Both the position numbers and the translations under genes were made by a program. Of a DNA stretch of 53,034 nucleotides, positions 25,564 to 33,941 are shown piece after piece; the stretch's first letter is position 1, and each line of letters starts with the position of its first letter. The notes beneath the pieces are model-generated. The model did no database searches. It had not been told where the DNA came from and was given only the letters and a program-made list of their open reading frames with translations. Source of the DNA: Actinobacteria bacterium UBA4426 (lineage in GTDB: Bacteria > Actinomycetota > Actinomycetes > S36-B12); assembly GCA_002390705.1 (NCBI GenBank), contig DGQA01000009.1, positions 1 through 53,034 on the forward strand. The letters run 5' to 3'.

Positions 25564-28296
25564 TCAGCCCGAACCCTCCGTGTTTCCTGCGTCAGCTGCC
25601 GCAGGATCGAGTAGTTGATACTTTTCAATCGCTTGCGCGACTGCCGACTTCTCAACTTTATCCAATGCGGCAAGAGATGCCAGAGTTTGGACCGTGATGG
25701 ATTCTGCGTCAACAAGGAAGTGTCGGCGTAGTGCGCCACGCGTGTCCGACAGCCCCCAACCATCTGTACCCAAACTTGCAAACTCGTTGGGAACCCATGA
25801 AGCGATCTGGTCTTGGACCGCACGCATGAAGTCAGAGACTGCGATTACAGGGCCGCTTGTTCCTGCTAGCCGTGTGGTCACGTACGCCTGCTGGGGTTCA
25901 TGCTCCGGGTTGAGGAGATTGTGACGATCAACTGCTAGGCCGTCGCGGCGCAGTTCATTCCACGACGTCACCGACCAAACATCTGCACTGACTCCCCAGT
26001 CATCACGCAGCAGCTCTTGGGCTTTGAGCGCCCACGGCACACCAACACCACTTGCCAAAATTTGTGCTTTAGGACCAGACGTCGCTGATTCATTGAGCAG
26101 ATACATTCCCTTGAGAATTCCCTGAACATCAACGTTCTCTGGCTGTGCCGGTTGCACATAAGGCTCGTTGTACACGGTGAGGTAGTAGTAGACATTTTCT
26201 GAGTTTTCGCCATACATCCGGCGCAGGCCGTCTTTAACAATATGACCCAGTTCGTAACCAAATGCGGGATCGTAGGAAACCACGGCCGGGTTGGTACTCG
26301 CTAACAGAATCGAGTGACCATCTTCATGCTGGAGACCTTCGCCATTAAGAGTTGTGCGCCCAGCAGTCGCACCGAGGACAAACCCACGCACCATCTGATC
26401 TCCAGCGGCCCAGAAAGCATCGCCGGTTCGTTGGAAACCAAACATGGAGTAGAAGATGTAGACCGGGATCATGGGTTGGTCGTGGGTTGAATAAGAAGAA
26501 CCGACTGCGGTGAAGGAGGCGACCGATCCGGCTTCATTGATCCCCTCGTGCAGGATTTGGCCGTCAGTTGCTTCCTTGTAGGAGAGCATCAGTTCGCGGT
26601 CAACGGATTGATATTGCTGGCCGTGCGGTGAATAGATTTTGGCGGTGGGGAACAACGAATCCATCCCGAACGTGCGGGCCTCGTCCGGGATAATCGGAAC
26701 AAAACGTGCACCAATGTTTTCATCTTTGACCAAGTCTTTAAACAGTCGAACAAAAGCCATTGTTGTTGCAATCGCTTGATTGCCCGAACCTCGCATCACC
26801 GCGTCGTATACCTGGTTGTCTGGAAGCACCAGCGGCCGCGACTTTTCCCGGCGTTGGGGAAGTGATCCACCGAGTTTACGGCGGCGTTCCATCATGTAAG
26901 CGAGGTTTTCGTCTTTCAGACCCGGGTTGTAGTAGGGAGGTAAATAGGGGTCTTCCTCCAGCTGAGCGTCGGAAATCGGAATATGCAACCGGTCACGGAA
27001 ATCTTTGAGGTCTTCGAGTGAGAGTTTTTTCATTTGGTGGGTTGAGTTGCGTGCCTCAAAACTTGAGCCAAGGGTCCAACCCTTGATCGTTTTGGCGAGG
27101 ATTACCGTTGGCTGACCTTTGGTCTCGGTTGCTGACTTGTAGGCCGCATACATTTTGCGGTAGTCATGGCCACCCCGCGAGAGATTCCAAATATCCTCGT
27201 CGGACCAGTTGTGAACCAACTTTGCAGTCCGAGGGTCCCGGCCAAAGAAATTGTCGCGAATGTAGCCACCGTCGTTAGCTTTGTACGTTTGGAAGTCGCC
27301 GTCGTGAGTGGTATTCATCAGGTTCACCAACGCACCGTCACGGTCGGCGGCAAGGAGTTCATCCCATTGGCGACCCCACACAACCTTGAGCACATTCCAG
27401 CCGGCACCACGAAAAAGTGATTCAAGTTCTTGAATAATTTTTCCGTTACCGCGAACGGGTCCGTCAAGTCGCTGCAGATTGCAGTTCACCACAAAGATCA
27501 GGTTGTCGAGTTCTTCGCGGGCAGCAAGACCAATTGCACCCACTGCATCAACTTCATCCATCTCGCCGTCACCGAGGAAGGCCCACACTTTTTGACCCGA
27601 GGTGTCGGCAAAACCTCGATTGTCCAGGTACTTATTAAACCGGGCCTGATAAATCGCATTAAGGGGTCCAATTCCCATGGATACGGTGGGAAATTGCCAG
27701 AACTTGGGCATAAGGCGTGGGTGCGGATAGGACGGCAGCCCGCCAGGGCGGTGGGAAAGTTCCTGACGGAAACCATCCATCTGTGATTCGCTGAGGCGTC
27801 CTTCAACAAATGCGCGGGCGTAAATACCGGGGGAGGCGTGACCTTGATAAAAGATCTGGTCGGCGCCCTGGGGGTGGTCAGGGCCTTTAAAAAAGTGATT
27901 GAAGCCCACTTCGTAAAGAGTCGCGGAGCTTGCATATGTGGAGATATGCCCGCCAACGGAAACTCCGGGACGTTGGGCGCGGTGCACCATGATCGCGGCA
28001 TTCCAGCGGATCATCGCCCGAATGCGGCGTTCTATAAATTCATCGCCAGGAAACCACGGCTCGTTATCGGGTGCGATTGAGTTGATGTAGTCGGTGCTGC
28101 GCAAACTGGGAACCCCGACATTATTTTCCGCGGCCCGACGCAAAAGCTCCAACATGAGAAAGCGCGCCCGGTAATTACCGCCAGATTTAACCAGTCCATC
28201 AAATGACTCCAGCCACTCTTGGGTTTCCGTCGGATCAACATCCACGTATTGGGTGGGGAGTCCACCGGCGAGAAGGGGTGAACGAGGGTTTATCAC
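25564..28296 (-). CDS. aceE: Pyruvate dehydrogenase E1 component, homodimeric type
   Basis: Decarboxylates pyruvate with thiamine diphosphate and acetylates the lipoyl domain of E2 in the pyruvate dehydrogenase complex. The 910-residue length is typical of actinobacterial AceE. The TPP-binding motif runs from GDGEMDEVDAVGAIG to VNCN. Other family marks are GHISTYASSATLYEVGFNHFF and YSMFGFQRTGDAFWAAGDQ. It begins with GTG, with AAAGG about eight bases upstream, and diverges from DUF3052. The aceE-DUF3052-AhpE neighbourhood also occurs in mycobacteria. Confidence 0.96.
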   Translation of the reverse strand: MINPRSPLLAGGLPTQYVDVDPTETQEWLESFDGLVKSGGNYRARFLMLELLRRAAENNVGVPSLRSTDYINSIAPDNEPWFPGDEFIERRIRAMIRWNAAIMVHRAQRPGVSVGGHISTYASSATLYEVGFNHFFKGPDHPQGADQIFYQGHASPGIYARAFVEGRLSESQMDGFRQELSHRPGGLPSYPHPRLMPKFWQFPTVSMGIGPLNAIYQARFNKYLDNRGFADTSGQKVWAFLGDGEMDEVDAVGAIGLAAREELDNLIFVVNCNLQRLDGPVRGNGKIIQELESLFRGAGWNVLKVVWGRQWDELLAADRDGALVNLMNTTHDGDFQTYKANDGGYIRDNFFGRDPRTAKLVHNWSDEDIWNLSRGGHDYRKMYAAYKSATETKGQPTVILAKTIKGWTLGSSFEARNSTHQMKKLSLEDLKDFRDRLHIPISDAQLEEDPYLPPYYNPGLKDENLAYMMERRRKLGGSLPQRREKSRPLVLPDNQVYDAVMRGSGNQAIATTMAFVRLFKDLVKDENIGARFVPIIPDEARTFGMDSLFPTAKIYSPHGQQYQSVDRELMLSYKEATDGQILHEGINEAGSVASFTAVGSSYSTHDQPMIPVYIFYSMFGFQRTGDAFWAAGDQMVRGFVLGATAGRTTLNGEGLQHEDGHSILLASTNPAVVSYDPAFGYELGHIVKDGLRRMYGENSENVYYYLTVYNEPYVQPAQPENVDVQGILKGMYLLNESATSGPKAQILASGVGVPWALKAQELLRDDWGVSADVWSVTSWNELRRDGLAVDRHNLLNPEHEPQQAYVTTRLAGTSGPVIAVSDFMRAVQDQIASWVPNEFASLGTDGWGLSDTRGALRRHFLVDAESITVQTLASLAALDKVEKSAVAQAIEKYQLLDPAAADAGNTEGSG

Positions 28297-28345
28297 AGCG
28301 ATCGCCTTTCAGTTGTCACCCGCAGGATCGCTGCCGGTGAGCGGA

Positions 28346-28360
28346 GTCATGTGGCATGAC
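28346..28360. promoter_or_regulatory. Inverted repeat upstream of aceE
   Basis: GTCATG-TGG-CATGAC, six-base perfect arms with a three-base spacer, about 50 bases upstream of the aceE GTG. It may be an operator for aceE; the regulator is unknown. Confidence 0.35.
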
Positions 28361-28450
28361 GGGAAGTGACCAGTTATGCCGATCCCTATCTTCTCGCATC
28401 CGCAATCTGTGCGCGCATTCGCCTCTGCGGTGGCCAGTGGGGAGTTTCGA

Positions 28451-28462
28451 TAGGCTGTGGCC
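28451..28462 (+). promoter_or_regulatory. Putative leaderless promoter before a leader ORF of DUF3052
   Basis: TAGGCT stands six bases before the GTG at 28463, the same hexamer and spacing as at xylB. It would drive a leaderless message starting with a 27-codon reading frame that runs into the DUF3052 gene. Confidence 0.4.
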
Positions 28463-28546
28463 GTGACCTCTGCACAAAATAAGTTAGTAGTTCTTTACTC
28501 AATCCACTTGCCAAATGGCTCCGACTTGGGTGAACTAGTGTCGTGA
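28463..28546 (+). CDS. Possible 27-residue leader peptide coupled to DUF3052
   Basis: A 27-codon frame (MTSAQNKLVVLY... ending GELVS) begins with GTG behind a TAGGCT box. Its TGA overlaps the GTG start of the DUF3052 gene in the arrangement GTGA, so ribosomes could pass from one to the other. There is no homology evidence; it could be chance. Confidence 0.3.
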   Translation: MTSAQNKLVVLYSIHLPNGSDLGELVS

Positions 28547-28959
28547 GCGCATCACCCCAAGCACTCGAGGGGGCTATCCGCCTTTCCCTTGTGCCCGGTC
28601 AAGTAGTCCAAGAAGTCGGATACGACTCCGATTGCGATACCGACCTGCGCGCAGGAGTCGTTGAAATTCTCGGCATGGACCTCGTTGATCTTGATTACGA
28701 CGACGTGGTTGATGCCGCCCTACTGTGGTTCCGTGAGGAAGACGGTGACCTGACCGATGCACTCGTTGACGCAATTACCCCGCTGGCAGACCAAGGGGTT
28801 GTGTGGCTACTGACCCCTAAGCCAGGGCGCGAGGGCCACGTTGAGCCCGAAGACATCGCTGAGGCCGCTCAGACTGCAGGGTTGCGCCAGACCAGCACAA
28901 TCAGCGCTGGTGAGAACTGGCAGGGCACCCGGTTGGTTCCACCGCGCGCTAAGCGTTAA
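28543..28959 (+). CDS. DUF3052 domain-containing protein
   Basis: A 138-residue acidic protein of an actinobacterial family without assigned function. The conserved core is PGQVVQEVGYDSDCDTDLR near residue 18, DYDDVVDAALLWFREEDGDL near residue 52 and WLLTPKPGREGHVEPEDI near residue 90. It lies between divergent aceE and a downstream AhpE-type peroxiredoxin, the same order as Rv2241/Rv2239c/Rv2238c of Mycobacterium tuberculosis. This conserved context hints at a role near central carbon metabolism or redox stress. Confidence 0.9.
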   Translation: MSASPQALEGAIRLSLVPGQVVQEVGYDSDCDTDLRAGVVEILGMDLVDLDYDDVVDAALLWFREEDGDLTDALVDAITPLADQGVVWLLTPKPGREGHVEPEDIAEAAQTAGLRQTSTISAGENWQGTRLVPPRAKR

Positions 28960-28969
28960 CCTCTACTGC

Positions 28970-29431
28970 ATGGAACTTGGTATCGGCGATCGCGCCCCAG
29001 AATTCACCCTGTCCAATCAATATGGCGTGAAAGTTTCCCTTTCCGATTTTCGTGGCAAAAAAAATGTGGTGATCATGTTCTACCCATTTGCGTTTTCTGG
29101 GCTCTGCACCGGGGAACTGTGTACGATTCGTGATCGCGGCAGCGATTTCATTAACGAGAAAACTGAATTCTTAAGTATCTCCTGTGATCCAGTCCATAGT
29201 TTGAAAGCCTACTCCGAACAGGAGAGTTTCACCCACAGCCTTCTGAGCGATTTTTACCCCCATGGCGCTGTCGCCGATGAGTATGGAGCATTATTTGAAG
29301 ACAAGGGCTTCGCGACTCGGGCCACCTTCGTCATTGACAAAGAGGGTTTTATTCGCTGGGCCGTGATCAATGGTCCAGGTGAAGAGCGCAATGCGGACGA
29401 ATACGCGGCCGCATTGGCTGAACTCGCCTAA
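28970..29431 (+). CDS. Peroxiredoxin, AhpE/AhpC-TSA family
   Basis: A 153-residue thiol peroxidase that reduces peroxides in the cytoplasm. The peroxidatic cysteine is Cys46 in FYPFAFSGLCTGELC, with PxxxT/S(xx)C-like geometry, and a second cysteine follows at residue 51. Synteny with aceE and DUF3052 points to the AhpE subgroup. The ATG at 28970 begins the family alignment; no Shine-Dalgarno sequence is seen. TAACCT lies seven bases upstream, inside the end of DUF3052, so a leaderless internal promoter is possible. The last four bases overlap the convergent exporter gene. Confidence 0.9.
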   Translation: MELGIGDRAPEFTLSNQYGVKVSLSDFRGKKNVVIMFYPFAFSGLCTGELCTIRDRGSDFINEKTEFLSISCDPVHSLKAYSEQESFTHSLLSDFYPHGAVADEYGALFEDKGFATRATFVIDKEGFIRWAVINGPGEERNADEYAAALAELA

Positions 29432-30477
29432 CTTTTTTCTGGGGTCGGTTTCACAGGCCCAGTGTCGTCGTTTTCGCGAGTAGTCGCCTTATTGATTTCA
29501 TTCACGTGGGAGACGATTCCGCCAATGAGCGCGATCTGCGCGGTCATATCGGCCCCCCGCACGGCCTGGTGGGCTGCGGTAACCCCAATATTCTGCGTAG
29601 GGTCATCGGTGGCCAAATTGTTGGCCGCCATCTCTAGTAGGTCGGCGAGCGGGGAAAGCGCCGCCGAAGGAATTTGGGTGTTCAGATTCGAGCGAGTTGC
29701 ACTGCGAAGATCGTTGGCAATATTGAGCACCCGAGCGCTCATTATCTGATTGGATCGCAGCAACTCTTTGAGCGAACTCAATTCAACGCTGTTCGTCCGT
29801 GGGCTCCACTTGGAATGCTTGGCCAAGTCTTCGTATTGCACGGAAAGCCCCAAAACTTGATTGCGCAACTCAACCGCCTGCTCATGCCATGCCGCTGCAT
29901 TTTGGGTGTTTGGCTCACCTCGCAGGTCACTTGCAATTCGGGCCAGTACTTCGGCCAATTGAATTTGAACCGCAGCCAAACCAGCCGCAAGTTTTTGCGT
30001 CTCTCGTGTGGGCGAGGCGAGAAAGGAGGCAACGAGTGCAAACAAGGCGCCAATCACGACGCCGGTGAATCGCTCTAAAGCCAACTCGGTGGTCAGCTTC
30101 GAGCCAACAACCAGAATCACCGTGACCGCCAAGCTGGCAGCGACTGCGGGGGATTCATGTGGAATGCTGTAGTGCATCACACGGGCCATAACAAAACTCA
30201 AAGCAACCAGAAGCAGGATCACAACTGCGCCACTGCCAATGATTGAGACAATGGCAAGAGCCGCAGCTGCACCCGCCAGTGCGCCGAGTAGCTGAAGGAA
30301 TATTTCGTTAGTTGCGTGGTGGAAAGTTACCCGAGTTGCAACTACGGCGGTAATTGCTGCGGGTAAGGGGGCAGCGTAGGCAATTGCATCGCTCACCAAG
30401 TAAGCAAAAAATGCGGCAAAGGATGTGAACACGGCTAACCGAAAATAGGTGGTGGGCTTAAAGCGCTGTGAACTCAC
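29428..30477 (-). CDS. Aromatic acid exporter-type (ArAE/FUSC-like) membrane protein
   Basis: A protein of about 349 residues with six hydrophobic segments in the first 160 residues (for example AVFTSFAAFFAYLVSDAIAYA), then a long soluble helical region. This is the ArAE_1/DUF939 arrangement, proposed to export aromatic acids. I chose the GTG at 30477 because GATACT lies six bases before it; a TTG at 30498 would add seven residues. The substrate is unknown. The gene is convergent with the peroxiredoxin and lies 43 bases downstream of the thiamine ABC genes. Confidence 0.75.
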   Translation of the reverse strand: MSSQRFKPTTYFRLAVFTSFAAFFAYLVSDAIAYAAPLPAAITAVVATRVTFHHATNEIFLQLLGALAGAAAALAIVSIIGSGAVVILLLVALSFVMARVMHYSIPHESPAVAASLAVTVILVVGSKLTTELALERFTGVVIGALFALVASFLASPTRETQKLAAGLAAVQIQLAEVLARIASDLRGEPNTQNAAAWHEQAVELRNQVLGLSVQYEDLAKHSKWSPRTNSVELSSLKELLRSNQIMSARVLNIANDLRSATRSNLNTQIPSAALSPLADLLEMAANNLATDDPTQNIGVTAAHQAVRGADMTAQIALIGGIVSHVNEINKATTRENDDTGPVKPTPEKS

Positions 30478-30519
30478 TTCGGCAGTATCGCAGGGCAAGT
30501 AGCAATGAGGTCTCAGGCG

Positions 30520-31146
30520 CTACCAAGTCAAGGTCGCGGTGGCGAGCAGTTGTGCTTCACCGTGGTCATGGGTGACGTGGATCGTGGGGATCTTTTCCAG
30601 GCTTACCAGGTCTTTCACGTCAGCCAATAGCCGCATCCGGGTCGGTGAATCTAAAGCGCTGTAAGGCTCATCTAATAAAAGTACCGCAGGTTTTGCTGCG
30701 ATCGCGCGCGCCAACGCAACGCGACCGGCTTGCCCCCCGGAGAGTTCCCAAGTCTTCTGATTGACAATATTTCCCAGCCCCACCCAGTCGAGTAACTCCT
30801 GGGAGCGGGCGCGCGCTACATCTCGTGATTGGCCACTAGCCCGAAGTGAGTAGCCAATATTGTCGAGCAAAGATAAGTGTGGGAAGAGCAGTGGGTCCTG
30901 AAAGACCAAACCAATATTTCGCTTATGGATGGGTACGCCATTGAGGCACCGATCACCCGAATATATTTCCCCTTTCAGGGCAGCGGTGACCCCAGCCAGA
31001 GTGCTTAACAGAGTGGATTTCCCACAGCCACTTTCACCCACAACGACCAAGATTTCCCCGGGGCCAACCTCAAAATTTAACGGCTCTGTGAGGGGAGTTT
31101 CGTAGCCGATGACCAAGTCGTGGGCACGTAGCCCGGCATCGCTCAT
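30520..31146 (-). CDS. thiQ: Thiamine-type ABC transporter ATPase
   Basis: A 208-residue ATP-binding subunit with Walker A GESGCGKST (37-45), Q-loop FQDPLLFPHL, signature LSGGQAGRVALARA and Walker B AVLLLDEPYSALD. It overlaps the permease by four bases and is last in the riboswitch-controlled set, so it powers thiamine (or precursor) import. The small size fits ThiQ-like ATPases. Confidence 0.87.
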   Translation of the reverse strand: MSDAGLRAHDLVIGYETPLTEPLNFEVGPGEILVVVGESGCGKSTLLSTLAGVTAALKGEIYSGDRCLNGVPIHKRNIGLVFQDPLLFPHLSLLDNIGYSLRASGQSRDVARARSQELLDWVGLGNIVNQKTWELSGGQAGRVALARAIAAKPAVLLLDEPYSALDSPTRMRLLADVKDLVSLEKIPTIHVTHDHGEAQLLATATLTW

Positions 31147-32741
31147 GTGAACACCCGCCGTGACGCAATGCGGTCAACAACCAGTAGCAGCGACATGGTC
31201 ATGACAACCAGAATCACGCTGAGAACGGCCGCGGTAGCAAACGCCGACTCACCGGGTTTACTCAGAAGGCGTGCGATTTGAACGGGAACCGTCGGCGCAT
31301 CGGTCCGAGACAAAAGGGTTGCGGCACCGAACTCGCCGAGTGAGACCGCTGCTGCTAAGCCGCCGGCTGCCAACATTACGCCGCTGAACGCGGTGCCAAA
31401 TGCGGTCCACCAAGCCCGCAAGGGGCCTGCGCCCAAACTCAGTGCGACGAAATATCTGCGGGGATCAACCGTGCGCAAACTTGGGGTGGCTACCGCGACC
31501 ACAATCGGTACGGCAATGAGCGCGTGGGTGATGGGAATCAATGCTCCAGTTCCCCGTAAGTCAAGTGAGCCACGTGAGAACGCAAGCAGGATTCCCAGGC
31601 CCAGAGTTACCGCTGACACCCCCAAGGGAATTAATGCCAACGTTGCCACGATTCCCTTCCTACTCATCACAGCGATAGCAATGGCTCCGCCCAAGATTGC
31701 TGCGATTACTGAGGTAAACAATGCCAGACCAACTGAACGGCCGAGGGCTTCCAGTGGTGATCCAATGCGCGCATTGTCAAAATTGGCTAAACCAGACCAC
31801 CAGCCGGTGGTGAGACCGTCCGAACTGGAGACTGATGCTCCAAAGATGCTCGCAATTGGGGCTAGCACGAGAGTGACGGCGACTAGGCAAGTCGCCGTGA
31901 CGACGAATGCGGCCTGGGGGCCACGAATGCGTGCCCGTTCAAGAATTATTTTTGCCCTCGGTTCATTGCGACTCACCCGTGCCGAAATCACAAACACCAC
32001 ACCTACGACAACTAGTTGCAAAATCGCTGCGGCAAGCGCGGTTGGGAAATCCAGGAGTACCGAAGTTGATCGCAGGAGCACTTGCTCAAGTGTTCGTGTC
32101 CCGGAGCCATCGCCCAGAACAACAACAATGCCAAGGGAACTAAAGGAGAAAATGAACACTACGGCGGAAGCCAACATGATTGAGTTTCGAAGTGCCGGTA
32201 GCGTGATCGTTGAGAAAATCCGCATGGGGCCTGCACCTAGCGTGGCCGCTGTTACTTCCATGCGCCGATCCAGGGTGGACCACTGGGCCCCGACTAGCCG
32301 AATGACAACTGCGATATTGATGTACGCGTGGGCAATCACTACAAGTAGAAGTCCGTTGGGAATCGAGTCACCAAATAGCGATCGAAACCCGAGCGCAACA
32401 ACCACTGTTGGTAGCACGAAGGGGATGGTTACCAACGCAAGTATGAACCCGCGCCCAAGGAATTGGTAGGTAAATAACACTCGAGCGATCGGTATACCAA
32501 TCAGTAAAGAAAGCCCCACGCTCAGCATCGCTTGGGCACTTGCCAGCAGCACCACCTGCCACAGAGTCGAGTCCAGTAGAGCATTCAGTGTGTCAGCAGT
32601 CCACGCGGTTGCGGTCAGCCGAATCAGGGGGTACACCAAGAAAATAAGCAGTAGGAGCGCGGGAAGTACCCACAGCCGCTTGAGACTGCGGGGTAAATGC
32701 GAAGCTAGCGTCCCGCTCAGCGGTTCATCACGGTTCCCCAA
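31143..32741 (-). CDS. thiP: Thiamine-type ABC transporter permease (duplicated)
   Basis: A 532-residue permease with two binding-protein-dependent transport domains and about twelve membrane segments, as in ThiP. Each half has an EAA-like loop: EVTAATLGAGPMRIFSTITLP near residue 164 and FVALSLGAGPLRAWWTAFG near residue 435. Its first 25 bases overlap the end of the binding-protein gene, so the two are coupled. Its function follows from the TPP riboswitch upstream; iron and other substrates use similar permeases, so the motif alone would not decide it. Confidence 0.87.
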   Translation of the reverse strand: MGNRDEPLSGTLASHLPRSLKRLWVLPALLLLIFLVYPLIRLTATAWTADTLNALLDSTLWQVVLLASAQAMLSVGLSLLIGIPIARVLFTYQFLGRGFILALVTIPFVLPTVVVALGFRSLFGDSIPNGLLLVVIAHAYINIAVVIRLVGAQWSTLDRRMEVTAATLGAGPMRIFSTITLPALRNSIMLASAVVFIFSFSSLGIVVVLGDGSGTRTLEQVLLRSTSVLLDFPTALAAAILQLVVVGVVFVISARVSRNEPRAKIILERARIRGPQAAFVVTATCLVAVTLVLAPIASIFGASVSSSDGLTTGWWSGLANFDNARIGSPLEALGRSVGLALFTSVIAAILGGAIAIAVMSRKGIVATLALIPLGVSAVTLGLGILLAFSRGSLDLRGTGALIPITHALIAVPIVVAVATPSLRTVDPRRYFVALSLGAGPLRAWWTAFGTAFSGVMLAAGGLAAAVSLGEFGAATLLSRTDAPTVPVQIARLLSKPGESAFATAAVLSVILVVMTMSLLLVVDRIASRRVFT

Positions 32742-33769
32742 GTGTCAAGTAGTGAAGCGAGTTGCTCACTGACTTGATTAGGTGGCAAGGAGGTGCTGTT
32801 TGTGATCACGGGCGTGAAGTTAGAGAAAACCTCTGGCAAGGTGGCGTCGGCCCGAACCGGGTAAACAAACATATTTAAAGGGATGTCTTCTTGGACTTTG
32901 CGAGAGAGCATTGCATCGATAACGGCCTGAGCCCCAGTGGAGTTTTCGGCACCCGCCAAAACTCCGGCGTATTCCACCTGCCGGTAGCAGGAATCAGGGA
33001 GAACCGAAGTTGATGGCTCGGTAATGCTCGTGTCTTCTGCAAAGACTATTTCAGCTGCCGGGCTCGTTGCATAAGAAACCACAAGCGGGCGATCGCCGCC
33101 GGAAGGAGTGAACTGGGTGTAGTAGGCGTCGGTCCAGGAACCAGCAACCGTGACACCCCCATCACGCAGTGCTTCCCAGTAGGCCGGCCACTCATCACCA
33201 AAACGCGCGACCGTGGCTAGGAGAAAAGCCAGACCGGGTGATGAAGTTGCTGGGTCTTGGACTACGAGCAGATTGGCGACTTCAGGCAGTTGCTCAAGGT
33301 TCGCCGGCGCAGACGTGGCTTGTTCTGCAAACCAAGTGTCATCAATATTGATACACACATCACCAAAATCGATTGGGGTGAGTCGACCATCTTGGGTGTC
33401 TTGGAGGAACGGTGGCAAGAGGTTAGTCAGTTCAGGGGAGGTATATGGCTCAAAAACATTTTCGTCGGTAGCTCGCAGCGCGAGTGTGTTGTCAATTCCA
33501 AAAAGCAGATCAGCAGTTGGCTGACCGGCAGCCAGAATCGCGCTGGCGGTCAGCGTGCCCGCATCACCGGTCGACGTGATTTCTAGGTCGATCCCTTGCG
33601 TGAGTAGATCCTCAACAAAAGATGGGGAAAGTACAAAGGACTCGTGGGTGATCATGCGCACGGTCTGCAAGTCAGGAGTCGGTTGCGCCCCGGAGCTTGA
33701 GTCCGTGGGACTAGAGCAGGCAGTGATAACGAACGCACCAGACATGATTACAGCAATAAAACGAAACAT
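32717..33769 (-). CDS. thiB: Thiamine ABC transporter substrate-binding lipoprotein
   Basis: A 350-residue extracellular solute-binding protein of the ThiB/TbpA type. The signal peptide ends in a lipobox, VITACSS, with Cys18. The mature part has PTADLLFGIDNTLALRA and ending segments such as FVYPVRADATLPEVF, as in ThiB. The ATG at 33769 has AGGGAG five bases upstream; this Shine-Dalgarno sequence is the 3' end of the TPP riboswitch, so ligand binding should block translation. First gene of thiB-thiP-thiQ. Confidence 0.9.
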   Translation of the reverse strand: MFRFIAVIMSGAFVITACSSPTDSSSGAQPTPDLQTVRMITHESFVLSPSFVEDLLTQGIDLEITSTGDAGTLTASAILAAGQPTADLLFGIDNTLALRATDENVFEPYTSPELTNLLPPFLQDTQDGRLTPIDFGDVCINIDDTWFAEQATSAPANLEQLPEVANLLVVQDPATSSPGLAFLLATVARFGDEWPAYWEALRDGGVTVAGSWTDAYYTQFTPSGGDRPLVVSYATSPAAEIVFAEDTSITEPSTSVLPDSCYRQVEYAGVLAGAENSTGAQAVIDAMLSRKVQEDIPLNMFVYPVRADATLPEVFSNFTPVITNSTSLPPNQVSEQLASLLDTWGTVMNR

Positions 33770-33775
33770 TTCCAC

Positions 33776-33872
33776 TCCCTCGCGCTGGCATTACCCAGAT
33801 CAGGTGTTGTGGGTAAGCAGTGGCCACTGCCCTCTCAGCCCGCTGATCCTGCAAGCTCCCCAAGGTATTTTC
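33776..33872 (-). ncRNA. TPP riboswitch (THI element)
   Basis: On the minus strand the conserved blocks appear in order: GGGGAGC (about 33861), GGGCTGAGAGGG, then CCTGATCTGGGTAATGCCAG followed by CGCGAGGGA. These are the thi-box signatures that bind thiamine diphosphate. The 3' end merges with the thiB Shine-Dalgarno sequence, which suggests translational control. The exact 5' edge is approximate. Confidence 0.95.
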
Positions 33873-33929
33873 AGATTAGCACGCCACCTGGTTTTCCGCG
33901 AACGCAGCGCATTGACCCAGTTTCTGTTC

Positions 33930-33941
33930 TAAGGTTTTGCC
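33930..33941 (+). promoter_or_regulatory. Putative leaderless -10 of the GMC oxidoreductase gene
   Basis: TAAGGT lies six bases before the GTG at 33942 and there is no Shine-Dalgarno sequence. It lies between the divergent TPP riboswitch and this gene. Confidence 0.4.

Noticed and set aside
31393..32469. Long plus-strand open frame of 358 codons
   Set aside because: It is antisense to the ThiP permease, has low-complexity Ala/Thr/Arg composition and no family motif; the permease with its membrane segments is clearly the gene.
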